Of a DNA stretch of 64,000 bases, positions 23,938-39,300 are shown piece by piece (the first letter of the stretch is position 1; each line of letters starts with the position of its first letter). Made by a program: the position numbers and the translations under genes. Under the pieces are notes generated by a model. It did not search any database. It saw only the letters and a list, made by a program, of their open reading frames with translations, and was not told the origin of the DNA. Source of the DNA: Microbotryum silenes-acaulis (lineage: Eukaryota > Basidiomycota > Microbotryomycetes > Microbotryales > Microbotryaceae); NCBI GenBank assembly GCA_003665825.1, contig QPFY01000001.1:2163001-2227000 (forward strand), given 5' to 3'.

Positions 23938-24346
23938 TTCCCTTCAACACGTCCTCTTTGAATGTCAACCCTCGAGTTGTTTCTTCACCATCAGCTGGTG
24001 ACACTGCATGCGTAAGTTATCCCTTGAATGGCTGTGCAGTCTTAGATATGACGGAAAAACTGATACGAAAAACAGACATTGGACGTCAGTGACACAGCGG
24101 AAGGATTGATTTCGTACGGTTGAGATTCCGGGTCCATGGGACACTTCCCTTCAACGCGTCCTCTTTAAATGTCAACCCTCGAGTTGTTTTCTTCACCATC
24201 AGCTGGTGACACTGCATGCGTGAGTTATCCCTTGACATGGCTGTGCAGTCTTAGGAAAACCTGATACGAAAAACAGACATTGAACGTCAGTGACACAGCG
24301 GAAGGATTGACTTCGTACGGTTGAGAATCCGGGTCATTGGGACACT
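23938..24346 (+). repeat. Two-unit tandem repeat of about 205 bp
   Basis: Unit 1 (23938-24144) and unit 2 (24145-24346) are near identical with a few indels. Each contains ctttraatgtcaaccctcg, then gtgacactgcatgcgt(a/g)agtt, which looks like a 5' splice site, and later acgaaaaacag, which looks like a 3' site, followed by gacattg(g/a)acgtcagtgac. Confidence 0.85.
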
Positions 24347-24590
24347 AAATGTGAGTCTTCACTGCCATTGCTACAGAAGGACAACAGCAAGAATACTAAT
24401 AGTTGTAACGAATCACGCAAGAAAACAGACTGGTTGCGTGAATTGCGGCTCACCATCCCGTGGCAGATCCTCAACGGCTCGGTTCGGTGGAGCGACCGTC
24501 GTGTTGGCAGGTGTGTGCCAATCTTTCAAAAGCAAAACGCAGGGTAGCATGACTAACTGACCGGTTGGACTGTAACATCACAGGGGATTC

Positions 24591-25299
24591 GTGACCGAAA
24601 CGGAACGGGCAAACGCACAGGACTTTGCAGATTGGCTCTTAGGAGTTGGAGATGGCTCGGCGAACAAAACAGAAGACTGTATCGCGCTCCCACGTGAGCT
24701 TCTCCTGCCGGCGACCACGAGGAACAGATCCGGGTTAATCAGACACGTTTATCCCGTGCCCGCGCTCGAACTGGACAATATGTCAATAGGCGAAAAAGTC
24801 GAATACTTCCGAGAACGAGCAATTCTGGCGCCCAAAAATTCGCAGGTGGATCAGATCAACGACATGGTGCTCGACCTGCTGCAAGACGAATCACTGTTCT
24901 TGATCGAGTACCTTCAGAGTCTCAACAGGTAAGAGTGTGTCTGGAGACGCCCGTCTTTTCTCACGGCCAGTTGTATGTCGCGTTGTCCCGAGCAACGAAT
25001 GTGGAGGGTGTCAAAGTTTTGCTTCATCAGACTGAGAACGGAGAAGCGGATAATGTTGAAATCAAGAGTTACCTCAAAGCTCCGAGCACATCATCGGGCT
25101 CCCAGAGAACAAAAAAAGAGTTCAGTGATGAAATGAAGGCTCTGTACATTTGATCGTCGTCGCGCGCTTCTCTCCCGACTTCAACCACTACGCTTCCGTT
25201 ACTCAACAGTACCGCAGCTGTTACAGCAAAGTACATCACATTGCAGCGGGTCAACGGTTACGGTGGGAGGTGGCGCGCTCCGCGCGCCGCCGCACCTAG
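24591..25299 (+). mobile_element. Truncated Helitron (C-terminal helicase fragment and 3' terminus)
   Basis: Two adjoining frames match the C-terminal part of the PIF1-like helicase of Helitron Rep/Hel proteins. The first, 24591-24932, has the ...[20 protein letters not shown] block. The second, 24935-25153, has VFSHGQLYVALSRATNVEGV, which is helicase motif VI. The stretch normally between them (the PGMPVMLLRNL-type region) is missing, so the fragment is internally deleted. At 25272-25288 a perfect 7-bp stem with a 3-nt loop (ggcgcgc-tcc-gcgcgcc) is followed 7 nt later by CTAG at 25296-25299 and then a T. That is the expected Helitron 3' end: hairpin, CTRR, insertion before T. I cannot locate the 5' end, which starts only with TC. 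No Rep endonuclease domain is present. Confidence 0.75.
25272..25299 (+). other. Helitron 3' terminal hairpin and CTAG end
   Basis: Stem 25272-25278 pairs with 25282-25288; CTAG at 25296-25299 is followed by T. This pattern ends rolling-circle transposons. Confidence 0.75.
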
Positions 25300-25384
25300 T
25301 AAGGTATAAGATTGAACAGGTTCTGTCAGCCAAAAAAGTCGGGAGATTGAAAAGTCCATAAATTTTGACAGGTAAAATTGGGCG

Positions 25385-25409
25385 ATATAAATTTTCTCAG
25401 GTCTGACTG
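25385..25409 (-). repeat. Right terminal inverted repeat of the pogo-like element
   Basis: Exact reverse complement of 20894-20918, followed by TA at 25410-25411. Confidence 0.9.
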
Positions 25410-25431
25410 TAGCATCATTTTCGAGGCTGGG

Positions 25432-25448
25432 ACCCCCCCCCCCCCCCC
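25432..25448 (+). repeat. Poly-C tract
   Basis: An uninterrupted run of about 16-17 cytosines directly beyond the pogo-like element. Its exact length may be unreliable in sequencing. Confidence 0.8.
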
Positions 25449-25491
25449 ATTTTTCGAAACGAAACCTTCAGCTCTAACGAGCTTCAGGGAT

Positions 25492-26061
25492 AAAAGGTGT
25501 CCAGTGTGATAGTTTGCTTCTCTTTCTCTTTTCTGCAACTTGAATCTCGACTCATCACACCCTTGCTCTTGCCCCTTTCCTGGCCTTCAGTGGAAGTCCT
25601 TGGAACACCTTCGACTCAGCCTTCGTCTCTCGCCCTTGTCTGAGCCCCCTCGTCCGGCTCGCCTCTTCCAGGCTTGAGGCAGGCGTAGAATTGTGCCTGC
25701 AAAGCGGGGTCATTCCAGGCTCAAGCCTGGAAGAGGCGAGCCGGACGAGGGGGTCATTGCAGGAGAGGAAAGCAGACAGCTGGACGAAAGTGCTCGTATA
25801 GGCAGCCGCGGATCCGGTTTGAGTCAAGGCGCGGAGCTTGTTCGTGATGGTGTGTTCTCGATCAGGGTCGCCGAGGTAGAGTTGAGCCTTTTCGAGAAAC
25901 GCTTGAAAATCCTTGAGGAATGTGGGGCGCTTGTCCTTGGGAAGTTCGATGTAGGGCTCAAAAACCTTGCCAGGAAAGGGGCAAGAGCAAGGGTGTGATG
26001 AGTCGAGATTCAAGTTGCAGGAAGGAGAAAGTGAAGCAAGCTATCACACTGGACACCTTTT
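25492..26061. repeat. Long inverted repeat with a second inverted repeat inside
   Basis: Outer arms 25492-25584 and 25969-26061 (93 nt each) are reverse complements with only a handful of mismatches. Inside, 25645-25678 and 25720-25753 are a perfect 34-bp inverted repeat separated by 41 bp. The inner arm duplicates part of a Gypsy-type gag sequence in opposite orientation. Confidence 0.9.
25555..26013 (-). pseudogene. Gag fragment of a Ty3/Gypsy-type retrotransposon
   Basis: The minus-strand frame reads ...[20 protein letters not shown] and [20 protein letters not shown], the arrangement found in Gypsy gag capsid regions (a run of helices with KLRxLxQTGS). Shifting frame after the inner repeat gives the next conserved block, [18 protein letters not shown], so the sequence between was disturbed by the inverted duplication. 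No protease, RT or integrase follows. It is a small, rearranged relic. Confidence 0.55.
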
Positions 26062-26065
26062 GAAG

Positions 26066-26345
26066 TCATGTGCATCAAGCGAGATGATGTAAGCCAAACG
26101 GAATCATGTGACCGAGCCAGATCACGTGGACCAGGCAAGATCTCATGGACCAGGTGAGATCACATGGACCAAGTGAGATCACGTACAAACCCAGCTGATG
26201 TACCCGAAGCGAGACCATGTGACCAAGTGAGCTGATGTAAGCCAAGCGAGATCATGTGATCAAGACGCAATCACGTGCGACAGCCGTGAACCCGTACTCC
26301 GAGCGAGCCGAGGTCACGTGGACCGGGTGAGATCACGTGAGCCAA
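26066..26345 (+). repeat. Degenerate 19-bp tandem array rich in CACGTG/CATGTG
   Basis: About 13 units of 17-19 bp resembling tg-gaccaag-gagatcac-g follow one another. Unit junctions create CACGTG, CATGTG, CACATG or GATGTA. CACGTG is the core site of bHLH factors such as Cbf1/USF types, but the array may simply be a minisatellite. Confidence 0.8.
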
Positions 26346-26889
26346 GAGCGCAAGTCCCCGCGAGATCCCATTTGTGACACGGTGCTGTTCGTCGACTCCC
26401 GCTATCCTGCTTTCGCGAACAACCTCACTGGGGCCAGCGGGTTCCCGATGGCTTAAACCGCTTTGGAACACTCTCAAATATACTCGGAAGCACCCCCGGG
26501 GCTCGGTTCTTCAATGATCTGAGTAGGTAGAAGTCTCCGGCAAAACTGACCAGAGCCGCGGGATCCGCTTCTATGGTTTCAACAGAGTGTTCAACAAGTC
26601 AATCAAAGCCGGCTCGTGCCTCAGCAAGAAACTGATACCTCCTAGGATCAAGAAAGTTACAGACATTTACCCGATTGGAGGGACCCAAACCGAGAATCAC
26701 AACGGCTTGTTGTTCGACGTGCAAATCGCGAACAAGTCTCCTATCACGCGGCGTTCCTCAACGGTGACAAGACGTACCACCGGCCCAACATGAGCGATGA
26801 GGTCGATGAACATGATGTCGATATTCATCTCGATTCGAAGGGAAAAGTTATCGCCTACGTCTTTGCCGCGACCTCACCAAACAACATGA

Positions 26890-31937
<5,048 letters not shown>

Positions 31938-32023
31938 GCCCTCTCCTAATCACACTAAAGCGCTTCGCAAAGTTAATGTCACCGCGTCGAACTGGCTTTT
32001 TCCCTGGATGGACGATTTACTAA

Positions 32024-33238
32024 CCCCTGTTATGTTTCGTGGAATGTGACGTCGGTACAGTCTATCTGCGTTTAGCTTCCTTTCGGTGTCGTATGCCTCG
32101 TCGGATCGAGGTTATTAGGCGCACCGACTCGACCGGCCCTTGGCGCGAGGCTGTGCATTGAGCACGTGGAGAGGTCCACGGTGTTCACGATGGGCCCAAG
32201 AAATGTCTCAAAAAGCGGCATTAAGTTCACCCATCCCATAACCGCGAATAAGGAGACTGGAAGAAAGGGAGACGGCCCAGCCGCCGCGCTAGCCCCTGAA
32301 ATCACGAGAGGGGTGGAAAAGAGGATCCGCGCGGCTGGCCAGCTACCAGCTAAAATGGCGCGGTCTTTGTCGGTGTTTTTGTTAAGCTTGCCCTGGCTTG
32401 TTTACAGTTTTTCTGTCTTCGCAAAGTGCGTGAATTGGGAGGCGCAGCTGTTCTCCTACTCTTCTGCTCCTGTTCCGAGCAGCCCATTACATTCGATATT
32501 GTGCACTCCCTCATCCGATACCGCCGTTGCACCAACCTTAATAAAAGAGTGCGAACGCATTACTGCTGTTCCCTAGTAGTGCCTAGGTCCTCGGAGCTTC
32601 GGGATTTGTAGCTCGACGCTGGCTGAGACACACACACTACGTCACCACTCGAGGCTTGGACGTGCCTGGGCTAGCGCTTGGAGCTGACAGCGCTGACAGG
32701 CAACTTGGGGGCTCGCGCGTGTCTCGCGAAGCCTCTCGAGTCGGTTGCTCCCAAACCGTGTCAAACTACTACGACTGGCATATCGGCGGGTGTGTGTGCG
32801 TGATCGGGCGCCTCAGCAGGCGAAGCGGAGTGATACCCGATGGTTTCGCCTGCGACTGCCAGCGGGGCGAACTCGGGACGCCGTCCGAGCACAAGCACGA
32901 GCTCGTCGCCGTCGATGGCGGCCGTGTATGGCTTTGACCCGGCGCCGGCCCCACCGTTAGGGATCCTTATGCACTGTATCTCCGTCAGTCCCGCCGATTG
33001 CTGGCCCTCTCCTCGGTGCTCGCAACAGTAGTCGTCCTCCTGTCACACCGTACTGAATCTTTGTTGGTCTGTCGAAGTAGGGTACTTCTGCAGCGCATGC
33101 TTCTGCATCCGCTCCGTCGTCCTCAACTCCGTACTCGGCGTTTCTCAAGCCGGGTAGGTCTGGCTCTATGCTCGTGCGCCGTCCTCGCAGGCAGGCTGGC
33201 CGTGGTGTTTTTCCCGGAGTAACGGTGCTGACCCTGTG
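32024..33238. other. Intergenic region upstream of the CSL gene
   Basis: About 1.2 kb without a gene I can support. It probably holds the CSL promoter and leader. Short frames near 32656-32937 have no family motif. Confidence 0.5.
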
Positions 33239-36103
33239 ATGTGCCTGAACATATCTTCAGGGCACATGTCACACTCGTCCATGCCCGCTCCTCTCAGCTT
33301 TTCTCCATTGGCTTCGGCGTTTGGTGGCTCGGAGGGGATCGCTCCGCTTGCCGGCACGCGACCACACCTTTCGCTACCGCTCTCGCAACCACTCCCGGGA
33401 CCGGCAGCGTTTTCGCTCGCGTGTGCACCAAACGGTCTGGGCCATGTCTCCTATCCCGCACCAGATAGCTTCGTTGCCGCCTCCCGAGATACCGCTTTCC
33501 TGGCTCATACTTTACATGCTGAACCGGCTCGAGACACGATGGCACACCAGCCCGCGTCGTCGTCGTCGTCGCTCTCGTCGAGCATGCCTCCGGTTCACGC
33601 CTCTCGATCCGGCTTTGACTCTCCGACATTACCGGTACATCAAGCGTGGAAGACCTTCGACACCGCACTCGGAGCGATCAGGGGTGCAGCGGGGCGTAAC
33701 ATCGATTTCAGCGCGGCGGCGTACCCGAAATCGACCGACCATTCGAGACGGGATTCGGCGTCCTCGACAACCGGTGGCGCTCAGGGGTCACCCAGATGCG
33801 CGGAGGCGGCCTCGGCATCGACGCAGACCTCACTACCGCCGATCGACCCATACAAGCACAAGTCCTCGCCTGTGCTAGGTGCTTTCCCGATGTCGACCGA
33901 CAGCCTCGCTTATCCCACGGAACGCTCGTACCCACTCAACCCATGTTCGAGCTCCGAGCTGAACGACTACCAGCCCCGCCCAATCCCGAACTTTGCTACG
34001 AATGAAAGGCAGGGTGAAGTATACAGCGCATCTTACATCCATAGAACGCACTCCGACATGCCGCATTCGCTCTCTCAGGGCTTCGACGCGGCGCTGCCTG
34101 CCCATGCGCCAGCTTCGCCCACCCTCTGTCAAAAACGCAAGCGTACCTCCATGCTCGGCGAAGATCTGGCACGACACCACAGGACGCGGGAGTACCCGGA
34201 AGCTCCTCTGCTCGACTCAACGCGATGTTCATCCTCGACGGTAGCGTTGACCCCTCCCTCTAAATTTCCTCTGACGACGATCACGTGCCTACATGCTTCG
34301 GTGGGCCAAAAATCGTATGGCAACGAAAAACGGTTCCTCAACCCGCCCCCCATGGTCCGCGTTACGGGCCCACTGAACCGCCTCTCAGGCTACCCTCGAC
34401 TCGTGGTCGAAGTTGTCAGCGACAACGGGATCTACTGCTCGCGTGAACACAGCGCGATCGAAAGCGAAGATGGCACCACGGCCGATCCGGACGCTCGCTA
34501 CTACCTTCGGTCGTTGCACATTGGGAAGGCGGGCAAGGCCAAGACGTTTCGTCTTGAGCTCTCGCTTCATCCTTGCGACCGGCCGGCACCACCAAAGCCA
34601 TTGTTCCAAAACGGGAGTGTGCGCAAGGCTGAACCGATGGAGACGATGGAGACGTTGAACGAGGCGCTAGCGTCCTTCTCTTCTGCAGAAATGCAGATCA
34701 TCTCCAAGCCGAGCAAGAAGACGGTGCGTGCGCGCAACACGGGCTCTTGCCTTTTTGCCGAGTCGACAATCGCCCTTTTCAATCGCATTAATGCGCAGAC
34801 AGTGCGCACGACCTTTGCTGTCACCGAGGAAGGCCGGTTGAGCTCTCGCGCGTATCAGTGGACAGCTTTCAAGATCCATGTCACCAAGCGTGCCGAAGGT
34901 GGCGAAGATGCGGATCAGGACGTAGGCGAGACGTTTCCCCGTAACCAAGCTGACGGTGGTCCCGAGGCGGTCACGTACGGCAGCGAGATCGTATTGACGG
35001 ACTTGATGACGGGCGTCACGAGCGAACCCATGATCGTTCGCAAGGTCGAGAAGGGGCACGTCTTCCTTGGGGCTAGGGGTCCGGTAGCGCAATTGCAGAA
35101 GCTGGCGCTTGCTCGCGTCAATGACTGTGGCTATTCGATCTATCTGAGCCCGTCATCGGATGGGATAAACAAAGATGGCTTGTCGCAGCATTCGGAGTCG
35201 TACACTTACGGGACCGAGCACGATCCGGATGGGTACCCGAGCGACGACGACTCGGCGGGCGCGAAGAAATTTCTCTCCTACCAGCCTCCCGTCGGCTCGC
35301 TACCAGCCGACGATCAGGACAACCTGGGCTACCACATCGTGACAGACTTCATGACCTGGACGGTCGTCGGTATCGATTCGTTCTCGTACTCGTACTTTGA
35401 CACCTCTCCCGAGGCGAACAGTCCTCTACGATTGTCGAGTCTGAGACCCATCACGCCTTTCCCGCTCGTTCAATCCCGACCGGCCTATGATCCGCACACC
35501 CACACGTGTTCGTTCGCGGTATCCGACTTCTTCAACAACGAAGTGGACCGCTCGCCTATGGAGCTTTGGCTCGGGCCCTTGGGGCCGCTCGCGACCAAAA
35601 TCATTCAAGCTGGCGAGTTTGCTGCTCAGCCTCCGCCCCTCGAGCCCGGATTTCCAAACGTAGCCACAGGAACCAAGGCTGAGCGTACCAAAATCCCATC
35701 GAATCCACTCATCACTCGTCAAGTCAAGTCTTCTTTCATCTCGTTCGAGCTCCCTTCCATTGAGGCGATCCTAGCGATCTCGGGTTCGCCTTTGGCTGCG
35801 TCGCGCGAATCACCTGCTACGGCCGGCACCTCTGGCACCTCTTTACTCGTCTCCATGTCCACTCAGGCAGTCCATCGGGACGTGCAGGCTTTGTCCGAAC
35901 AATTGCGAGCGAGAAGTGTGGGCGAAGCGGCCGAAGTGTCCAATGCTTCGCAGACCGCATCGCTTTCAAGGTCGGCCATCTCTTTGCCTTTCCTCTTCAT
36001 CCGGAAAGATGGGATCGGCTATCAATCGGAACGATCCATTGTCCTCGAGCCCAATCCCTACGCCGCGTCACGGGCCGACGCCTGGTCAATCTCTTTCACG
36101 TGA
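33239..36103 (+). CDS. CSL-family transcription factor (CBF1/Su(H)/LAG-1; Cbf11/Cbf12-like)
   Basis: CSL proteins bind GTG(G/A)GAA DNA; fungi have them without Notch, and in fission yeast Cbf11 and Cbf12 control adhesion, lipid genes and the cell cycle. This single exon codes for about 954 aa. The first 340 residues are disordered, Ser/Pro-rich. The DNA-binding part follows: CLHASVGQKSYGNEKRFLNP, the Rel-like N-terminal domain with PPPMVRVTG, and then the beta-trefoil, starting SKPSKKTVRARNTGSCLF and ALFNRINAQTVRTTF, the best-conserved CSL segment. Next come YQWTAFKIHV, SEPMIVRKVEKGHVFL and, after an acidic insert, a C-terminal Rel-like region to the stop at 36103. ATG 33266 is an alternative start 9 codons in. 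The long inserts between conserved strands are normal for fungal CSL proteins. Confidence 0.9.
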   Translation: MCLNISSGHMSHSSMPAPLSFSPLASAFGGSEGIAPLAGTRPHLSLPLSQPLPGPAAFSLACAPNGLGHVSYPAPDSFVAASRDTAFLAHTLHAEPARDTMAHQPASSSSSLSSSMPPVHASRSGFDSPTLPVHQAWKTFDTALGAIRGAAGRNIDFSAAAYPKSTDHSRRDSASSTTGGAQGSPRCAEAASASTQTSLPPIDPYKHKSSPVLGAFPMSTDSLAYPTERSYPLNPCSSSELNDYQPRPIPNFATNERQGEVYSASYIHRTHSDMPHSLSQGFDAALPAHAPASPTLCQKRKRTSMLGEDLARHHRTREYPEAPLLDSTRCSSSTVALTPPSKFPLTTITCLHASVGQKSYGNEKRFLNPPPMVRVTGPLNRLSGYPRLVVEVVSDNGIYCSREHSAIESEDGTTADPDARYYLRSLHIGKAGKAKTFRLELSLHPCDRPAPPKPLFQNGSVRKAEPMETMETLNEALASFSSAEMQIISKPSKKTVRARNTGSCLFAESTIALFNRINAQTVRTTFAVTEEGRLSSRAYQWTAFKIHVTKRAEGGEDADQDVGETFPRNQADGGPEAVTYGSEIVLTDLMTGVTSEPMIVRKVEKGHVFLGARGPVAQLQKLALARVNDCGYSIYLSPSSDGINKDGLSQHSESYTYGTEHDPDGYPSDDDSAGAKKFLSYQPPVGSLPADDQDNLGYHIVTDFMTWTVVGIDSFSYSYFDTSPEANSPLRLSSLRPITPFPLVQSRPAYDPHTHTCSFAVSDFFNNEVDRSPMELWLGPLGPLATKIIQAGEFAAQPPPLEPGFPNVATGTKAERTKIPSNPLITRQVKSSFISFELPSIEAILAISGSPLAASRESPATAGTSGTSLLVSMSTQAVHRDVQALSEQLRARSVGEAAEVSNASQTASLSRSAISLPFLFIRKDGIGYQSERSIVLEPNPYAASRADAWSISFT

Positions 36104-36222
36104 TTTTTTGAGCATTGTTCCGTCCTCGATCTTCATACTTTTTGTTTTTTTTGTTTTGCATATCATCCCGTGTACAATCCCGCAGCTTGTTGCCACATAA
36201 TCGCCTTTTGTACTTGAAACAC

Positions 36223-36228
36223 AATAAA
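36223..36228 (+). terminator. Possible polyadenylation signal of the CSL gene
   Basis: AATAAA about 120 bp beyond the CSL stop, after a T-rich stretch, in the 264-bp gap before the convergent VPS54 gene. Confidence 0.4.
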
Positions 36229-36366
36229 GTTTTTGCTTATTATCATCCAGTCATTCGAGTTACTGCCTCGGACCCGCAGAGTGTGACGAAAAGAGCAGGC
36301 TGTACTTGTATAAAAAAAACCATTCGGGGTCTACCGAGAAGGTCGAGAAGACAAAGGAACCGATCA

Positions 36367-39300
36367 TTACAGGAAAGACGCCTCTTCCACTTCTTCGACG
36401 TCTTCGACGTCTTCGACGTCTTCGACGTCTTCGACGTCGTCTATCTTGGGTTTGATAGGTTCAGGAGCGGGAGTGACGGGCGAAGGGGACGTGTCCGCCA
36501 CGTCCGAGGGAGTATCATCATCGTCAGTGTTCGGGACCGACTCGGGCTCTGTCTTTATGATCGGTTCAGGCACAGGAAAAGATGCTTCTTGAGCAAGATC
36601 CGCAATCGCTTCATCGATATTCACGGTCGGGTCTGCTACAACTTCCGGCGCGTGGTCTGGGATAAAGTCGGAGATCTCCGGGGGTGTCACCAAATCGACC
36701 ACCTCTTCTGTCGGTAGTCGGGGTTCGACACGAGCTTCTTCAGACTCGAGCTGCATTGAGGTTACGATCTCGTCGACTACAGGAGGTGGGGGTGATGTCG
36801 ACGTCATGGTGCTCGAAATCGGGTCGACGATGGTCTCCGGAGCAGGCGCCTCGTCGGCAGCAGGCTCTTGAGCTTTCTCCTTGGGTGGGGTGGCGTCTGG
36901 GACGACGACCGGGTCGACTTGCCCGGCCTTGGCTTCCTCAAGAGTGCCTTCCACGATCGGTACTACCTTTATCTCCACCGTGCCCAGCTTATCCGCAATC
37001 ACCGTCGACTCAGCGTCAGGAGCTGCTGTCTGAACGACTTCATTCGCAACGCCGACCACTTCCTGCGGCTGCGCAGCAGCGACAACATCCTCGATCGTCC
37101 CATCCTTTTCGAGAGCCTCAGGTACCTGAGCCAACCCCATTCCAAGTTTTGGCGACGACTTGACCGTAGGAGCCAACAAACTCGACGCCTTGCTCGCGGC
37201 AGAATTACTTCCCCTCCGCGCCATTTCGGCCAAACGTTCGGCCACGGACTTGCGTTTCGGTGGGTCGGTGCTTAGAGGTACGTCGGTCGGTGGAGCACGA
37301 TTGAGTATGGGGGAGTTGGTGCGTGAGGAGGTCATAGGCGGGGAGTCGAGGGGGGGACGGTTGGAGTCGAGGGATTCGCGGGGGGAAGTGAAGGTTGGGG
37401 TCGAGGTGACGTGGTCGCTCGGGGCAGGGATAGGAGTCGAGGTTTCGGTCGTGGTAGGGGCTTCGGAAGTAGGTGCTGGAGCGGGCGTGTCTGGGATTGG
37501 CTGGGCTACAGTTGGCTCAGCACTTTCTGTAGAGGTGTGAGTGAGAGGGGCAGGAGCGGACGAGACGACCGGTTCTTCGACGACAGGAATAGGTGGCGTA
37601 GGCGCGGGTGCAGGTGCAGGTAAAGACGCCGGCACGGGGGCCGGTTTTGGCTTGGGAGCCACCGGTTTGGGTACGTCCTTGGCGGCGACGAGTGTCTCCA
37701 ACTCTTTTCCTGGTACCAAATCCTCCAAACCCCTCAGCTCGCCAAATCTCATCCTCAAATGTGCCACATCGCCCAGCATTCTTCGTTTGCCACCCTCGTT
37801 CGCCAACTCGATCGCTGCAAACTCCAACTTGAGCCGTTGTTCCAAAGCCGTAAAGACCTGCCGCATAATGAAGACGACCGTTTCGGTGTGCAGAAAGCGC
37901 GACAAGACTTTGTGCAACGTGATATGTTCCTTGACCAACGATTCCATGTAAGCGTTCGCACCTTGGTTGCTCGTATCCTCTGTGGCCCAATTGAGCGACT
38001 TGAGCGTCTTCGCATGGACTTCGAGACGATCACCCATGATGGCCACGAGCTTGGAGTGAATCTCGCTTTGGTGTTCTTGGTAGTCGCGCTTGACTTTGTC
38101 GAATTCGACGAGCATGATCGCTTGCTTGGGGTTGAGGTGGCGGCGTAGGCATTCTCGGATGTAGGGCACGAGCGAGATCATGATTGAGAGCGCCTGCGAT
38201 GCGAGAGCTGCAAAGGGTCCGACGAGCAATATGAGCACCCATCAGCGTCTCAGCACGATTGAGCGCTCAACCTGAACAGTGATCAGACTCACCGAGATGC
38301 TTAGCGGTAATGTTCTTCAGACCGGCTGAGCGCATCGCCCCAGCCCCAAGCACGACTTGACACGTGCGAGAGTTGTAAGACTGCAGAAATGATGGAATGG
38401 CGGAAGACGAGTCAGCTTTGTCACTTCCAAAAGGCTTTCCCCATCATCACTCGTACCTTCAGAAACTCGACGACTTTGCTCATCGCGTCCGTGGTCAACA
38501 ACGGACAGTTGATGACGACTTTGAGATAGTCGGCCAACACGTCGAGGGCCAATACACCGGCCGAGACAGCGAAGTACTTGCGCCCTTCGATGTCGACTTG
38601 TTTAGCGGACTTGGCCACGCTTGCTTCGGATGTGGCATCGGCGATCAAGGTCGAAGAGGGCGTCCCATCCTTAGACTCTAATCTGGCTTCTACGACTCGT
38701 TGACCCAGGAGCAACTCGGGTGGATCATTCGTCGCAGTTTCGATAACGAGATTGACGATGTGTTGCGTCGAAGCCGGCACGTCAGCCGCAGCCCACTGTT
38801 CCTCCTCGACGTATTTAGCCGAATCCGTCAACCGCCTTTGATGGAACGTCTGCAAGAACGTCTTGGCTTGACCAACCATCACACCACGCAAGCCGACGAT
38901 CATGCGTTGATAGATCGTCTCGCACCGCAGGACAAACGCCCATGACGTATCAAAGATCTCGACGAATGATTCGAGAGGTAAGTGCGCGTGTTGTTCCGTG
39001 CGCACGCCGATGACTTTCGAGAAACGCAAGTTCGCTAATTCGGCCACGGCGTGAACGACGTCGGTGATATCCGAGTAGAGTGCGGCTTCGTCCGACACGC
39101 TTGATTGATCGTTGCTTCCCGCGCTGATGCCTTTCGCTGATATCGACTCGAGTTCAGCCCCGGGAACGGTCAAAGACGACGTACGTGGCGGATTAGGCGC
39201 CGCGTCGCCGTCCAAGCTAGTGCGTCTCGCTCGGCTCGCTCGCTCATCATCGTAACTGGCCCTTGCCACTTCGTTGAGGACATGGGCATGAACGTCGACG

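Larger units (their letters stand above)
20894..25409 (-). mobile_element. pogo/Fot1-like DNA transposon with nested Helitron
   Basis: The ends are a perfect 25-bp inverted repeat: 20894-20918 begins cagtcagacctgag and 25385-25409 is its reverse complement. Both are flanked by TA (20892-20893 and 25410-25411), the target duplication of the Tc1/mariner/pogo superfamily. A pogo-type transposase remnant with CENP-B-like DNA binding lies on the minus strand. At 4.5 kb the element is much longer than a typical 2-kb pogo element, and much of the right half is foreign: it contains a Helitron fragment ending at 25299 and a 205-bp tandem repeat. The subterminal motif ccataaatt..gacaggta occurs near both ends (20934-20958 and 25359-25377) in direct orientation. 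Confidence 0.85.

Noticed and set aside
26066..26345. CRISPR-like array
   Set aside because: Units are contiguous 19-bp tandem repeats without spacers, and the host is a eukaryote.
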